Of a stretch of 62,091 bases of DNA, positions 52,481 to 61,321 are shown one piece after another. Both the position numbers and the translations under genes were made by a program. The stretch is from an uncultured Pseudomonadales bacterium (GTDB lineage Bacteria; Pseudomonadota; Gammaproteobacteria; Pseudomonadales; UBA7434), in contig CAJQKT010000013.1 in assembly GCA_905478995.1 (NCBI GenBank), forward strand, positions 1 to 62,091, read 5' to 3'. Each line of letters opens with the position of its first letter. Within the stretch, counting starts at the first letter, position 1. The notes beneath the pieces were generated by a model. That model searched no databases. It worked only from the letters and a program-made list of their open reading frames with translations, and was not told the DNA's origin.

Positions 52481-52930
52481 GTGCTCAAAAAAACAATCTT
52501 GGCTGTCGGTAAGTTGTTGCTGATCGTTGGTATCTTAGTTGGCTGTCAGTCGGATATTCAACTCATGAATTTTGCTAACTTAGGCTGTTCGAGTTCTCCC
52601 AATCCTAGTGAGCTTGCCTCGAATGAGTGGTGTGCTTGCTGCATTGAGCACGATATAGCTTATTGGCGCGGTGGTAGTTCGACGCAGCGTGAACAAGCTG
52701 ATGAGCGTTTGCGGGACTGCGTTGTGCGAACCACTCGCAATGAAGTGCTTGCTAATAGTATTTATGAGGGCGTACGTGATGGCAGCAGTAAATACTTTTT
52801 TACTGATTATCAGTGGGCCTATGGTTGGAGTTTTGATCGCAGCTATGAGCCACTCAATGAAAAAGAACAACATATTGCTAACCAATATTTGCTCGATTAT
52901 TTTAAAAGCGATCAAAAAGTTTGTTTGTGA
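52481..52930 (+). CDS. Phospholipase A2-like lipoprotein
   Basis: A lipoprotein of 149 aa: signal peptide with lipobox LVGC (Cys22), then Ser/Pro-rich linker. CACCIEHDIAYWRGG (51-65) has the phospholipase A2 active-site pattern C-C-x-x-H-D-x-x-Y with His57/Asp58 and a following helix rich in charged residues (EQADERLRDCVV). So it may cleave glycerophospholipids at the cell envelope. GTG start with an AAAGGGG site. Bacterial PLA2 is uncommon. Catalysis is inferred from the motif alone. Confidence 0.75.
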   Translation: MLKKTILAVGKLLLIVGILVGCQSDIQLMNFANLGCSSSPNPSELASNEWCACCIEHDIAYWRGGSSTQREQADERLRDCVVRTTRNEVLANSIYEGVRDGSSKYFFTDYQWAYGWSFDRSYEPLNEKEQHIANQYLLDYFKSDQKVCL

Positions 52931-52932
52931 TG

Positions 52933-53922
52933 TTAGCTCGTTAGAGCGAAGGTCTCAGCTAGCAATTGATACGACCGTTTTCTGGCCGCAAAGTTATGAG
53001 TGATGGTGACCGCCATCAGTTCATCGGCATTAAATTCTTGAGCCAATAGTAGTAATTTCTCACGGACTTGTTCTGGCGTGCCGATAGCGGCAAATTGTTG
53101 GCGCGCCGCAATAAAGGCTTCTTCCTGGGGGCTGATTTCTATGCTGGCGGCACGCTCTGGAGACATGATGCCCTTGCTGGGTTTGCCCTGAAAAAATTGC
53201 AACATAGTAACCTCGCGGCTGCGGGCCAAATAGAACGCCTGTTCTTCACTATCGGCGCACACAACATTCACACTGAGGCATGTCGCTGGCTTCTCGCAGT
53301 GTATCGAGGGCACAAACTGTGTGCGGTAATCATCGAGTATGTGCCGATCAATATCTCCATTGATGAAGAGCGCAAAGTTGTAGGGTATGCCACGCTGGGC
53401 TGCGAGCGCGGCACTTTCGGTGCTCGAACCTAGCATCCACAGCGCCGCTGGTTCGCTGGGTTGCGGTCGCACCGGCGGTTGGAAATTTTTGTTGTGTAGC
53501 ATTTCTTGCAAGGCGTGTATTTGTTGGGGGAATTGCTCAAAGCGTGGTTTACCATCTATGGCTAAGGCTCGAGCCGAAATCATATCGGTGCCAGGTGCTC
53601 GTCCCAAGCCTAAATCCACTCGGCCAGGAAACAAACAGGCTAAGAGTGAAGCTACTTCAGCAATTTTGAACGCGCTGTAGTGCGGAAGCATGATGCCGCC
53701 GGAGCCAATGCGAATGGTGCTGGTGGTTTGCCCTAGTGCGCCCAGTAGGACCTCCGGTGCACTGCCAGCCAGCCCGTTAAAGCTGTGGTGCTCCGACACC
53801 CAAAAGCGCGCGTAGCCCAGCGACTCGGCATGGCGTGCAAGCTCTAGCGTTTCTGCAAGCGCCTGCGAGGCGTCGCCATCTTCGCGCACTGGTGATTGGT
53901 CGAGTACCGATAATTGGATCAT
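52933..53922 (-). CDS. LLM class flavin-dependent oxidoreductase (luciferase-like)
   Basis: Bacterial luciferase-fold protein of 329 aa: LSVLDQSPVREDGDASQALAETLELARHAESLGYARFWVSEHHSFNGLAGSAPEVLLGAL at the start, IRIGSGGIMLPHYSAFKIAEVASLLACLFPGRVDLGLGRAPGTD, FMN-binding. It fits the MsnO8-like/LLM group that oxidises or reduces with reduced flavin. Convergent with the PLA2-like gene and divergent from folD. Its substrate is unknown. Confidence 0.93.
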   Translation of the reverse strand: MIQLSVLDQSPVREDGDASQALAETLELARHAESLGYARFWVSEHHSFNGLAGSAPEVLLGALGQTTSTIRIGSGGIMLPHYSAFKIAEVASLLACLFPGRVDLGLGRAPGTDMISARALAIDGKPRFEQFPQQIHALQEMLHNKNFQPPVRPQPSEPAALWMLGSSTESAALAAQRGIPYNFALFINGDIDRHILDDYRTQFVPSIHCEKPATCLSVNVVCADSEEQAFYLARSREVTMLQFFQGKPSKGIMSPERAASIEISPQEEAFIAARQQFAAIGTPEQVREKLLLLAQEFNADELMAVTITHNFAARKRSYQLLAETFALTS

Positions 53923-54022
53923 TGTGTGGGTCTATCGAGGTGTTGATTGTGTGAATTTAGGTTAGGACGTTGGATGTTAACAAATATTGCTGGCTTTAGA
54001 TGTGGGCGTCGTGGTTTCGCGC

Positions 54023-54143
54023 TAGAATGCGGGCTCAAGCGCATCATACAAAGCGATGCGACCGATGTGTTTATCGCTTGAGAAATGGCCTGGTGACCCT
54101 AGGCTTGATAAACATTGTATGAACAAGTACCGGGGATGAATCA
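54023..54143 (+). promoter_or_regulatory. folD leader with alternative helices
   Basis: After a TAGAAT box (54023-54028) the leader can form CTCAAGCG (54034-54041)/CGCTTGAG (54075-54082), and CGCATC (54040-54045)/GATGCG (54055-54060), which share two bases. TCAAGC (54035-54040) can instead pair with GCTTGA (54103-54108), a third alternative. Structured leaders with such competition are candidates for RNA-based control. Confidence 0.45.
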
Positions 54144-55007
54144 GTGTCTGAAGTGATCGATGGCAAAAAATTTGCCGACAATCTATGTGCCGAGCTTAAA
54201 GTTGAAGTGGCGCAGCTTATCGCGAATGAAAATTTGTTGCCCTGCATTGCAGTGGTTTTAGTTGGCGATGATCCAGCTAGTCATGTGTATGTTAAAAATA
54301 AGGTATTGCGTTGTACTCAGCTGGGTATTAAGTCAATCGAGCATCGTTTGCCAATGGAGACCGAGCAGGCTGAGTTGTTAGCGTTAATTGAAACACTTAA
54401 TCAGGACGACAGTGTGCATGGCATTTTGGTGCAGCTCCCTGTGCCAAAACAAATTGACGACAAGGCGGTATTGGCAGCGATCAGCCCAACCAAAGATGTT
54501 GACGGTTTTCATATTCAAAATGTCGGTGCGCTAGCCGTTGGTGAGCCTATCATGGTGCCTTGCACCCCTCTAGGCTCGCTGATGTTGTTGCAAGATACGC
54601 TCGGTGATTTGTCTGGCAAGCACGCAGTGATTGTGGGTCGTTCTAATATTGTGGGTAAGCCCATGGCATTGTTGTTGTTGCAGCACCACTGCACGGTCAC
54701 GGTTGTGCACTCGCGCACCAAAGACATCGAAGAGCATTGTCGTCGTGCTGACATCTTAGTGGCGGCCGTAGGTATTCCCAAATTCATCAAGGCCGATTGG
54801 GTTAAGTCCGGCGCTGTCGTTATCGATGTGGGCATCAACCGTATTCAAGAAGAGGGTAAAAGTCGCTTGGTGGGTGACGTCGATTTTGAAACAGTGGCGC
54901 CTAGGGCGGCTGCCATTACGCCCGTGCCGGGTGGTGTAGGGCCTATGACAATTGCTTGCTTGATGTATAACACGGTAGCGGCGGCGAAGTTGCAGCGCGG
55001 GCTGTAA
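54144..55007 (+). CDS. folD: Bifunctional methylenetetrahydrofolate dehydrogenase/cyclohydrolase
   Basis: Cytoplasmic one-carbon enzyme of 287 aa converting 5,10-methylene-THF to 10-formyl-THF. Family blocks: [18 protein letters not shown] with the catalytic Lys, [37 protein letters not shown] (NADP site) and [22 protein letters not shown] start with GGGGA upstream. It has a structured leader and lies divergent from the LLM gene. Confidence 0.96.
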   Translation: MSEVIDGKKFADNLCAELKVEVAQLIANENLLPCIAVVLVGDDPASHVYVKNKVLRCTQLGIKSIEHRLPMETEQAELLALIETLNQDDSVHGILVQLPVPKQIDDKAVLAAISPTKDVDGFHIQNVGALAVGEPIMVPCTPLGSLMLLQDTLGDLSGKHAVIVGRSNIVGKPMALLLLQHHCTVTVVHSRTKDIEEHCRRADILVAAVGIPKFIKADWVKSGAVVIDVGINRIQEEGKSRLVGDVDFETVAPRAAAITPVPGGVGPMTIACLMYNTVAAAKLQRGL

Positions 55008-55141
55008 ATTTAGCACGGGCGGTGATACAGCGATTGCAGCATAGTTGACGAGTTGTGATGCCAGCTTCAATGGTAAGCACTTCATGGATGGCAGGTAGTT
55101 GATGGCTTGGTTGTGGGGTGAAGTTCTTTGAGCGTTCTACT

Positions 55142-57400
55142 ATGAGTAAAAGTAAGCTGCCTGTTGGCGGCGGCGCAAAAAAAATCCTGTACACACTGCA
55201 AACGGTTAAGCGGATCGGCTTGGCCGATTCGGCGAAAGCATTGCGCGCCAAAAATACCTGCAAAGCCTGCGGCTTAGGCATGGGTGGACAGTTAGGCGGC
55301 ATGACCAATGAGCAGGGTGATTTCCCCTCGGTCTGCAATAAAAGTGTGCAGGCGCAATCCACCGATATACAGCCACCTATTCCAGAAGCAATATTTACCC
55401 ACGACTTAGACGACTTTAAAAAATTGAGCGCGCATGAGCTTGAACATTTAGGTCGTTTGGGGCAGCCACTGTATAAATCGAAAGATCAATCACATTTTAC
55501 GGTGGTTGATTGGGATTGGGCGCTGACCCACGCCGCGAAAAAATTCGCCCAGACGGCGCCGGAGCGCAGTTTTTTTTATACATCGGGGCGATCTTCCAAC
55601 GAGGCTGGTTTTGTCTTGCAGTTGCTAGCCCGTGTTTATGGCACCAATAACGTCAACAACTGCTCTTTTTATTGTCATCAGGCTACCGGCGTTGGGTTGG
55701 CGAATACGATTGGTACAGGAACATCAACGGTAGAGTTAGCTGATCTGGATGGTTGCGATTTAATTTTTGTGATTGGCGCTAATCCGGCCTCCAATCACCC
55801 GCGCTTTATTCACAAGCTTAAAGCTTGTCGAGATCGGGGTGGTCATGTGGTGGTCATTAATCCGGCTCGGGAACCGGGGTTGGTGAAATTTGCGCTGCCC
55901 AAAAGTGCGCGTTCGTTGATTGCAGGTGGCAGCGACATTGCCTCACATTATTTACAGCCCCGAATTGGCAGTGACATTGCTGTACTTAAAGGTTTAGCCA
56001 AATGGATACTGGAGCATGGCGCTGAAGATCGAGATTTTATCGACCATTACTGCGCAGACTTTGACGCATTTGAGCAGGATATTAACGCCACTAGTTGGCT
56101 CGATATCGAAAGTAGTAGCGGGCTTTCGCAGCATCAATTAGCAGAGGTTGCAGCTGTGTATGCCAAGTCTACGCAGGCGGTTTTTGCTTGGGGCATGGGC
56201 ATTACGCATCATGCCAATGGCGTTGGCAATGTTGAATACATTAGCAATTTGGCTTTATTGCGGGGCATGATCGGTCGGCCATGCAGCGGTTTACTGCCGC
56301 TGCGCGGGCACAGCAATGTCCAAGGTATTGGTACTATCGGTGTTAAGCCAGTGCTATCGGATGAGGTTTTTCAGCGTATAGAAACGGAGTTGGGTGTCTC
56401 TATGCCAGCCGGCAATGCAGGTGGAATGGATACGCTGGCTTGCCTGGAGGCGTCTTCGCGCGGCGAAATAGACGTGGCAATGATGATGGGCGGCAATTTA
56501 TATGAAGCAACGCCAGAGTCTGCTTGGGCTGAGCGCTCCCTCGACGCTATTGATTGCAAAGTTTATTTAACCACAACTTTGAATAAAGGCCACGTGCACG
56601 GCTTGACGAATAGTGAGGCGTTGATTCTGCCTGTTGCCGCACGTGATGAGGAGCCACAACCTACCACGCAGGAATCGATGTTTAATTTTGTGCGTTTTAG
56701 CGATGGCGGTATTAAACGTATTGCTGAGGCCCGCTCTGAAGTCGATGTGTTGGTAGATCTGGCCAAGCGTATCTTTGCCACGCGCAGTGAGCATGGCGAT
56801 AGTAAGCAGACCGAAATTAACACCGTTGATTTTTCAGCCTTTAGCTCGCGGCGCAGTATTCGGCAAAGTATTGCGGCTATTATTCCAGGTATGCAAGACC
56901 TTGCCGATATCGATGTAGCCAAAAAAGAATTTCATATTCGCAATAGAATTAAACATTCTCCAGAATTTTCAAATGCAGATGGGCGGGCGCGCTTTGTTGT
57001 GCAGCCTTTATTTAAGGCCGTGGTGGATGCTGTTTATCCTATGCGGCTGATGACTGTTCGCAGTGAAGGGCAGTTTAACTCTATTATTTATGAGCAAAAT
57101 GATAGTTACCGAGGCGTGCCTGAGCGTTGGGCTGTAATGCTCAATCGTGATGATATGGGCAGACTAGGTTTAGTTAAGGGGAGTGTCGTCGATGTAAGCT
57201 CTCGCCATGGCTGCATGCGCAGTGTTACGGTTTATCCCTTTGATTTGCCCAGCGGTGACATGATGGCCTACTACCCAGAAGCTAATGTGTTAGTGGGTAG
57301 GGAGCATGATCCGCGCAGTAAAACCCCTGCATTTAAATCGGTACAGGTGAACATTCTAGCGTCCACCGGCGGGCAGCAAGAGGGTTTGGCAGGACAATGA
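55142..57400 (+). CDS. FdhF/YdeP-like molybdopterin oxidoreductase
   Basis: A protein of 752 aa of the molybdopterin guanine dinucleotide family. An N-terminal CKACGLGMGGQLGGMTN carries a short Cys pair. Later: RSSNEAGFVLQLLARVYGTNNVNNCSFYCHQATGVGL (position of the Mo-ligand region), DLIFVIGANPASNHPRF, GGHVVVINPAREPG, AWGMGITHHANGVGNV, GMIGRPCSGLLPLRGHSNVQG. This matches YdeP-class proteins, not classical formate dehydrogenase. The substrate is unknown. GTG 55118 is possible but ATG 55142 has better context. It overlaps the phosphoribosyltransferase gene by four bases. Confidence 0.9.
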   Translation: MSKSKLPVGGGAKKILYTLQTVKRIGLADSAKALRAKNTCKACGLGMGGQLGGMTNEQGDFPSVCNKSVQAQSTDIQPPIPEAIFTHDLDDFKKLSAHELEHLGRLGQPLYKSKDQSHFTVVDWDWALTHAAKKFAQTAPERSFFYTSGRSSNEAGFVLQLLARVYGTNNVNNCSFYCHQATGVGLANTIGTGTSTVELADLDGCDLIFVIGANPASNHPRFIHKLKACRDRGGHVVVINPAREPGLVKFALPKSARSLIAGGSDIASHYLQPRIGSDIAVLKGLAKWILEHGAEDRDFIDHYCADFDAFEQDINATSWLDIESSSGLSQHQLAEVAAVYAKSTQAVFAWGMGITHHANGVGNVEYISNLALLRGMIGRPCSGLLPLRGHSNVQGIGTIGVKPVLSDEVFQRIETELGVSMPAGNAGGMDTLACLEASSRGEIDVAMMMGGNLYEATPESAWAERSLDAIDCKVYLTTTLNKGHVHGLTNSEALILPVAARDEEPQPTTQESMFNFVRFSDGGIKRIAEARSEVDVLVDLAKRIFATRSEHGDSKQTEINTVDFSAFSSRRSIRQSIAAIIPGMQDLADIDVAKKEFHIRNRIKHSPEFSNADGRARFVVQPLFKAVVDAVYPMRLMTVRSEGQFNSIIYEQNDSYRGVPERWAVMLNRDDMGRLGLVKGSVVDVSSRHGCMRSVTVYPFDLPSGDMMAYYPEANVLVGREHDPRSKTPAFKSVQVNILASTGGQQEGLAGQ

Positions 57401-57984
57401 GCAATAAGATTTTTATAACAGCTAACCAGTTGTTAGAAGATTCATTTGAATTAGGTATGCAAATACTAGAAAGTAATTTTGTGCCGACGTTTTTAGTTGG
57501 CGTTTGGCGCGGTGGCGCGCCCATTGGTATCGCCGTACAGGAGGTACTAGAGGAGTGCGGAGTGGCGACCAATCATATTGCCGTGCGGAGCTCCTCTTAT
57601 ACTGGCATTAGCCAGCGTAGTCAGCGAGTGTCTATTCACGGACTGGGTTATTTAGTCGATACTTTAACGCCAGAAGATCGTGTCTTGATTGTTGATGATG
57701 TGCACGATAGCGGCTTAAGCGTGGCTGAACTTATGAGCCAAATTCAACTGCGTTGCGCCGCCAACATGCCGGCTGAGGTTAGATTGGCAACAGTTTATTA
57801 TAAACCGAGTCAATCTTTGGTGCCGACTAAGCCAGATTTTTATTTGCATGAAACCGATGATTGGCTGGTCTTTCCGCACGAGCTGGCCGGCTTGAGTGCA
57901 GCTGATATTGAGCAGCACAAACCGGGTGTTAGTAGAATAAAGAAACGGTTGCTGGCGAGAATTAGCGGCAGAGCAAGAGATTAG
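57397..57984 (+). CDS. Phosphoribosyltransferase (hypoxanthine/xanthine type)
   Basis: A protein of 195 aa with the PRPP-binding motif RVLIVDDVHDSGLSV (residues about 94-108) and early PPi loop VGVWRGGAPIG. Fits the type I purine PRTase group that joins a purine base to PRPP, giving a nucleotide. The YLHETDDWLVFPHE ending is like hypoxanthine-guanine/xanthine enzymes. ATGA overlap with the molybdopterin enzyme makes them one unit; a link through purine oxidation is inference. Confidence 0.9.
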   Translation: MSNKIFITANQLLEDSFELGMQILESNFVPTFLVGVWRGGAPIGIAVQEVLEECGVATNHIAVRSSSYTGISQRSQRVSIHGLGYLVDTLTPEDRVLIVDDVHDSGLSVAELMSQIQLRCAANMPAEVRLATVYYKPSQSLVPTKPDFYLHETDDWLVFPHELAGLSAADIEQHKPGVSRIKKRLLARISGRARD

Positions 57985-58010
57985 GCGGGGCGATAGTAGG
58001 TTTTAAGCAG

Positions 58011-58814
58011 CTAGTTTTTAAGCGCGTGCAAATATTTTTCGGTTGCCTTCTGCAGGCCAAACTCAAGCGCATCGATGGTGAGCGCGTGGCCAATCGATAC
58101 TTCTTGTAAATGAGGCAGGCTTCGATATATGACTAAATTGTGTAAGTTAAGATCATGGCCTGCATTGATACCTAAGCCACATTGGTGTGCAAATGTGGCC
58201 GCAGCACAGTGCTGCTCAAAAATCTCTTTTGCTATATGCAGCTGCCCTTGCTCAAAGGCATCGGCAAATGGGCCGGTATAGAGTTCAATACGATCTGCAC
58301 CGAGGTCACGTGCTTTGGCAATTTGCTCCTGATCAGGATCCATAAATAAACTGACTCGAACGCCAGCGGCATGTATTTTTTCAATTAATTGTTTCAGGGC
58401 TTGGTTATCGCCATTGATTAAGTCAAAGCCATGGTCCGAGGTGAGTTGGCTGTCGCTATCGGGTACGAGCGTCGCTTGATTGGGGCGGCATTGTTCAATG
58501 ATGGCTAAAAAGCCTGGGTACGCATTAAAGTCGCTGCGTGAGGCTGCAGTGGCTTGAGCAAACGGATTTCCCTCGATGTTTAATTCCCAGCTAGGCGTGG
58601 TCTGTTGCACATGCAGTTGATGCAAGTGCAGGCAATCTTCTGGGCGAATGTGGCGCTGGTCAGGACGAGGGTGCACTGTGATGCCATTTACGCCAAATTC
58701 AAGGCATTGGCGCGCATGAGCAATGAGGTCTGGGTTATTGCCTTCTCGTGAATTTCTGATCAGTGCGATTTTGTTGAGATTGATGCTGAGATCAATACGC
58801 TTTTCATTGCTCAT
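58011..58814 (-). CDS. pdxJ: Pyridoxine 5'-phosphate synthase, Bacteroidetes-like form
   Basis: A protein of 267 aa catalysing the last ring closure of vitamin B6 synthesis. NLNKIALIRNSREGNNPDLI, ITVHPRPDQRHIRPEDC, ELNIEGNP, ATLVPDSDSQLTSDHGFD, DRIELYTGPFA and GLGINAGHDLN match PdxJ, including the catalytic Glu and His. The HPRPD form (instead of HLREDRRHI) and the shape of the N-terminus are those of Bacteroidetes-type enzymes. Canonical gammaproteobacterial pdxJ lies in the era-recO-pdxJ-acpS block, so this may be a second or transferred copy. Confidence 0.88.
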   Translation of the reverse strand: MSNEKRIDLSINLNKIALIRNSREGNNPDLIAHARQCLEFGVNGITVHPRPDQRHIRPEDCLHLHQLHVQQTTPSWELNIEGNPFAQATAASRSDFNAYPGFLAIIEQCRPNQATLVPDSDSQLTSDHGFDLINGDNQALKQLIEKIHAAGVRVSLFMDPDQEQIAKARDLGADRIELYTGPFADAFEQGQLHIAKEIFEQHCAAATFAHQCGLGINAGHDLNLHNLVIYRSLPHLQEVSIGHALTIDALEFGLQKATEKYLHALKN

Positions 58815-58914
58815 GTGTTGCCTAACGCCGTCGGAAATAAAAAATCAACTAAGCGGCGCAATCGAGTGCCGCGATTCTAATTGATGGTTGTTGCTAATAG
58901 ATACTGGCCGATAT

Positions 58915-59583
58915 TTACTGAGTGACATAGGCCTTTATGATGAGTACGGGTTCAACCGGTACATTGGCGAAGCCCGCTTGAGTATTTGTGGGCACGGCTT
59001 TAATTGCAGTAACAATGTCCATGCCCTGGGTTACCTCACCAAAAACAGCGTAGCCCCATTGTCGTGGCGTTTTACCGCTATGGTTAAGAAATTTGTTGTC
59101 GGCGACGTTGATGAAAAATTGTGATGTTGCTGAATGAGGCGCATTGGTTCTTGCCATAGCGATAGAACCGGCCGTGTTGAGTAGGCCATTATCGGCTTCA
59201 TTTTGGATTGCATCGCGGGTGTCTTTTTTGATGAGGTCGGCTGTAAAGCCGCCGCCTTGAATCATGAAGCCGTCAATTACCCGGTGAAATTGAGTGCCAT
59301 CATAGTAGCCGTCGTTAACATACTGTAAAAAATTGGCGACGCTAGTTGGCGCTTTATCGGCAAAAAGGTCGAGTTGGATGTTGCCAAGTGATGTTTCTAA
59401 CACGACCGCGGTTACCGCTGATGGCTCTTCGCTATCGGGGTTAAGTGATTTTGAGGCCGGCTCCATTGCGCTGGACTGAAAGCTACTTAGAAAAAATGAT
59501 AGGCAAACGATGCTCTGTAAGAACGCTTGTGTAAATACATTTGAGCGCTTATGAGTGGCAATTTTTTGGCATGATGAAGGCAT
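58915..59583 (-). CDS. Cyclophilin-type peptidyl-prolyl isomerase, exported
   Basis: A protein of 222 aa with an N-terminal signal or anchor (about 15-40), then the cyclophilin fold: ETSLGNIQLDLFADKAPTSVANFLQYVNDGYYDGTQFHRVIDGFMIQGGGF, GSIAMARTNAPHSATSQFFINVADN and GYAVFGEVTQGMD. The catalytic Arg (FHRV) is present. It catalyses Xaa-Pro isomerisation in periplasmic protein folding, like PpiA. Start ATG 59583. Confidence 0.93.
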   Translation of the reverse strand: MPSSCQKIATHKRSNVFTQAFLQSIVCLSFFLSSFQSSAMEPASKSLNPDSEEPSAVTAVVLETSLGNIQLDLFADKAPTSVANFLQYVNDGYYDGTQFHRVIDGFMIQGGGFTADLIKKDTRDAIQNEADNGLLNTAGSIAMARTNAPHSATSQFFINVADNKFLNHSGKTPRQWGYAVFGEVTQGMDIVTAIKAVPTNTQAGFANVPVEPVLIIKAYVTQ

Positions 59584-59663
59584 AATTATTTCCTATAAAT
59601 AATTCAAGTTGATCAGCGTGAAAATATTTTTGCGATTTTTTAGGGTGATGAAAGCAGCTTATG

Positions 59664-60356
59664 TTAGCCCCATTCGCTGCTTCTAATTTTTGGTTTGAAG
59701 CGCGGTAGGATTACGGCTAGTAATGCGCCAATGGCAACTGCGAGTGCGCCACGTACAAACCAGTCTTTGTTGCTTTTGTCTGACAGGCGAGCATTTTCGG
59801 CCTGTAGTTCTGCAATTTCTACTTTTAGCATTTCACTTTTTTGTAATAAGTCGCGGTTGTTGATGTCTAGGTTTATCGCGTTAGACGATATTTTTTTAAT
59901 ACTAGCGAGTTCGCCAGTGAGCGACTGATTTTGTCTGGATAAAGACTTAAGCCTTTTTTGCGCTTCTTCATGTGCTGTGCTCACCGACTCATTGGTGGCG
60001 CTTATGGAAGACAATTGGCTTTGTAGTTCACTGCGCTGCTGCTGTGCTTGTTTGAGTAGCGTCCTTGCAATGGGCGTGTTAGATATGAACTGATTTTGAA
60101 TCCAACCCTCGATGCCGCTTTGGGTGCGAACCTGAGTAAAGCCTGCTTTGTCATCTGTTTGGAGAATGGTGAGGGATGTGCCTGTTTTGAGGCCGCGATG
60201 CACAATACGATGTTTAGTAGAGGCGCCACTATGCAGCGGCACATAAAAAACATCAGCAACATAGCCTTGGCTTTCGGCATGAAGCGAGGTGGAAAAAAAG
60301 CTGCCGCTTACTAAAAGAAAAAAAAGGATTCGAGTGACGCGATGTTTAGTCAACAT
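59664..60356 (-). CDS. SH3-domain, coiled-coil membrane protein (YgiM-like)
   Basis: A protein of 230 aa: signal peptide (LLVSGSFFSTSLHAE), bacterial SH3-like domain at about 28-93 (VADVFYVPLHSG...GIEGWIQNQFI), a coiled coil at about 100-195 (KQAQQQRSELQSQLSS, LQAENARLSDKS) and one membrane helix near the C-terminus (ALAVAIGALLAVILPRF). The order matches the TIGR04211/YgiM-type family. Its function is not well defined; the SH3 may bind cell-wall peptides. Confidence 0.88.
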   Translation of the reverse strand: MLTKHRVTRILFFLLVSGSFFSTSLHAESQGYVADVFYVPLHSGASTKHRIVHRGLKTGTSLTILQTDDKAGFTQVRTQSGIEGWIQNQFISNTPIARTLLKQAQQQRSELQSQLSSISATNESVSTAHEEAQKRLKSLSRQNQSLTGELASIKKISSNAINLDINNRDLLQKSEMLKVEIAELQAENARLSDKSNKDWFVRGALAVAIGALLAVILPRFKPKIRSSEWG

Positions 60357-60418
60357 GGAAATAAACTCGTAAGTAATGGTTGTGTAATTAGTTTAAATGT
60401 ATCGCAATATAATTCTGC

Positions 60419-61012
60419 TTAGGCGCTTTCAGAGTTATCGTCTTGGTCTTTAATATGAGGGAAGACAATGAGCATAGTTAGCACCATTAAAATAAGTGTG
60501 AACCCAATAGAGCTGTAAAGTTTATAACTGACCCAAGTGGCTTCGGCGAAGCTGTAGGCGACATAGAGGTTGAGTGCACCGACAATAAAAAAGTTGGCAA
60601 TCCATAGTTGGTTTAAATTAAACCAGGCTTTGGTGGGTAGTTTTAACTGGCTGCCGAGCATGCGTTCGAGCAGGCTTTTTTCGCTGAAAAACAGCATCCC
60701 TAAAAACACACAGCCCAATACCCAATTAAAGATGGTGGGCTTCCATTGGATGAACAGCTCGTTGCGTAGAATGAGCGTGGCAGAGCCGAGTATCAACACA
60801 GCGCTTAGTAGCCACCACAGTTTTTTCTCTACTTCACGGGTAAATAGCCAAGTTAGCAGTACTTGCATTACGGTGGCGATCATCAACACTGCCGTGGCAG
60901 AAAAGATACCATCAAATTGATGGCTGTAACCCAGCACAGATAGCGTCTCACCATCATATTTATAAGCGATGAAAAACAGGGCAATAGGGAATAGTTCAAG
61001 GATTGGGCGCAT
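60419..61012 (-). CDS. yciB: Inner-membrane septation-related protein YciB
   Basis: Integral membrane protein of 197 aa with five or six helices. The family core is visible: LFPIALFFIAYKYDG at the start, VLIT... segment WLFTREVEKKLWWLLSAVLILG, KPTIFNWVLGCVFLG and KAWFNLNQLWIANFFIVGALNLYVAY. YciB/IspZ is linked to cell-envelope synthesis and division in enterobacteria. It is divergent from the PHP gene, as in many gammaproteobacteria. Confidence 0.93.
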   Translation of the reverse strand: MRPILELFPIALFFIAYKYDGETLSVLGYSHQFDGIFSATAVLMIATVMQVLLTWLFTREVEKKLWWLLSAVLILGSATLILRNELFIQWKPTIFNWVLGCVFLGMLFFSEKSLLERMLGSQLKLPTKAWFNLNQLWIANFFIVGALNLYVAYSFAEATWVSYKLYSSIGFTLILMVLTMLIVFPHIKDQDDNSESA

Positions 61013-61321
61013 ACTAAATCAAGGTCGCTATAGAGTTGGTGTTGTCGAGGCGGCAGCGCATGGTTTTGCTTGTATATCACCGCATACTAGTGAGTACGGC
61101 ACTGATCATACCGTAAGCTATTAAAGCATAGATCACCTACGACCGGCGTTCTGCGTTGCTGGCTTTGCATCGCAATTTTAACCAATTTGGCGAGTTGTGA
61201 TAGTTTTTTTGGCGGGCCGTCATCTCGCTGCTGTAAAAGAAGCATACGGCGAAATGGCTGAGCACTGCCCGCACAAAAGTTGTACACTGGCATCTCTTAA
61301 AAAAACAGGATGCCGTATTTT

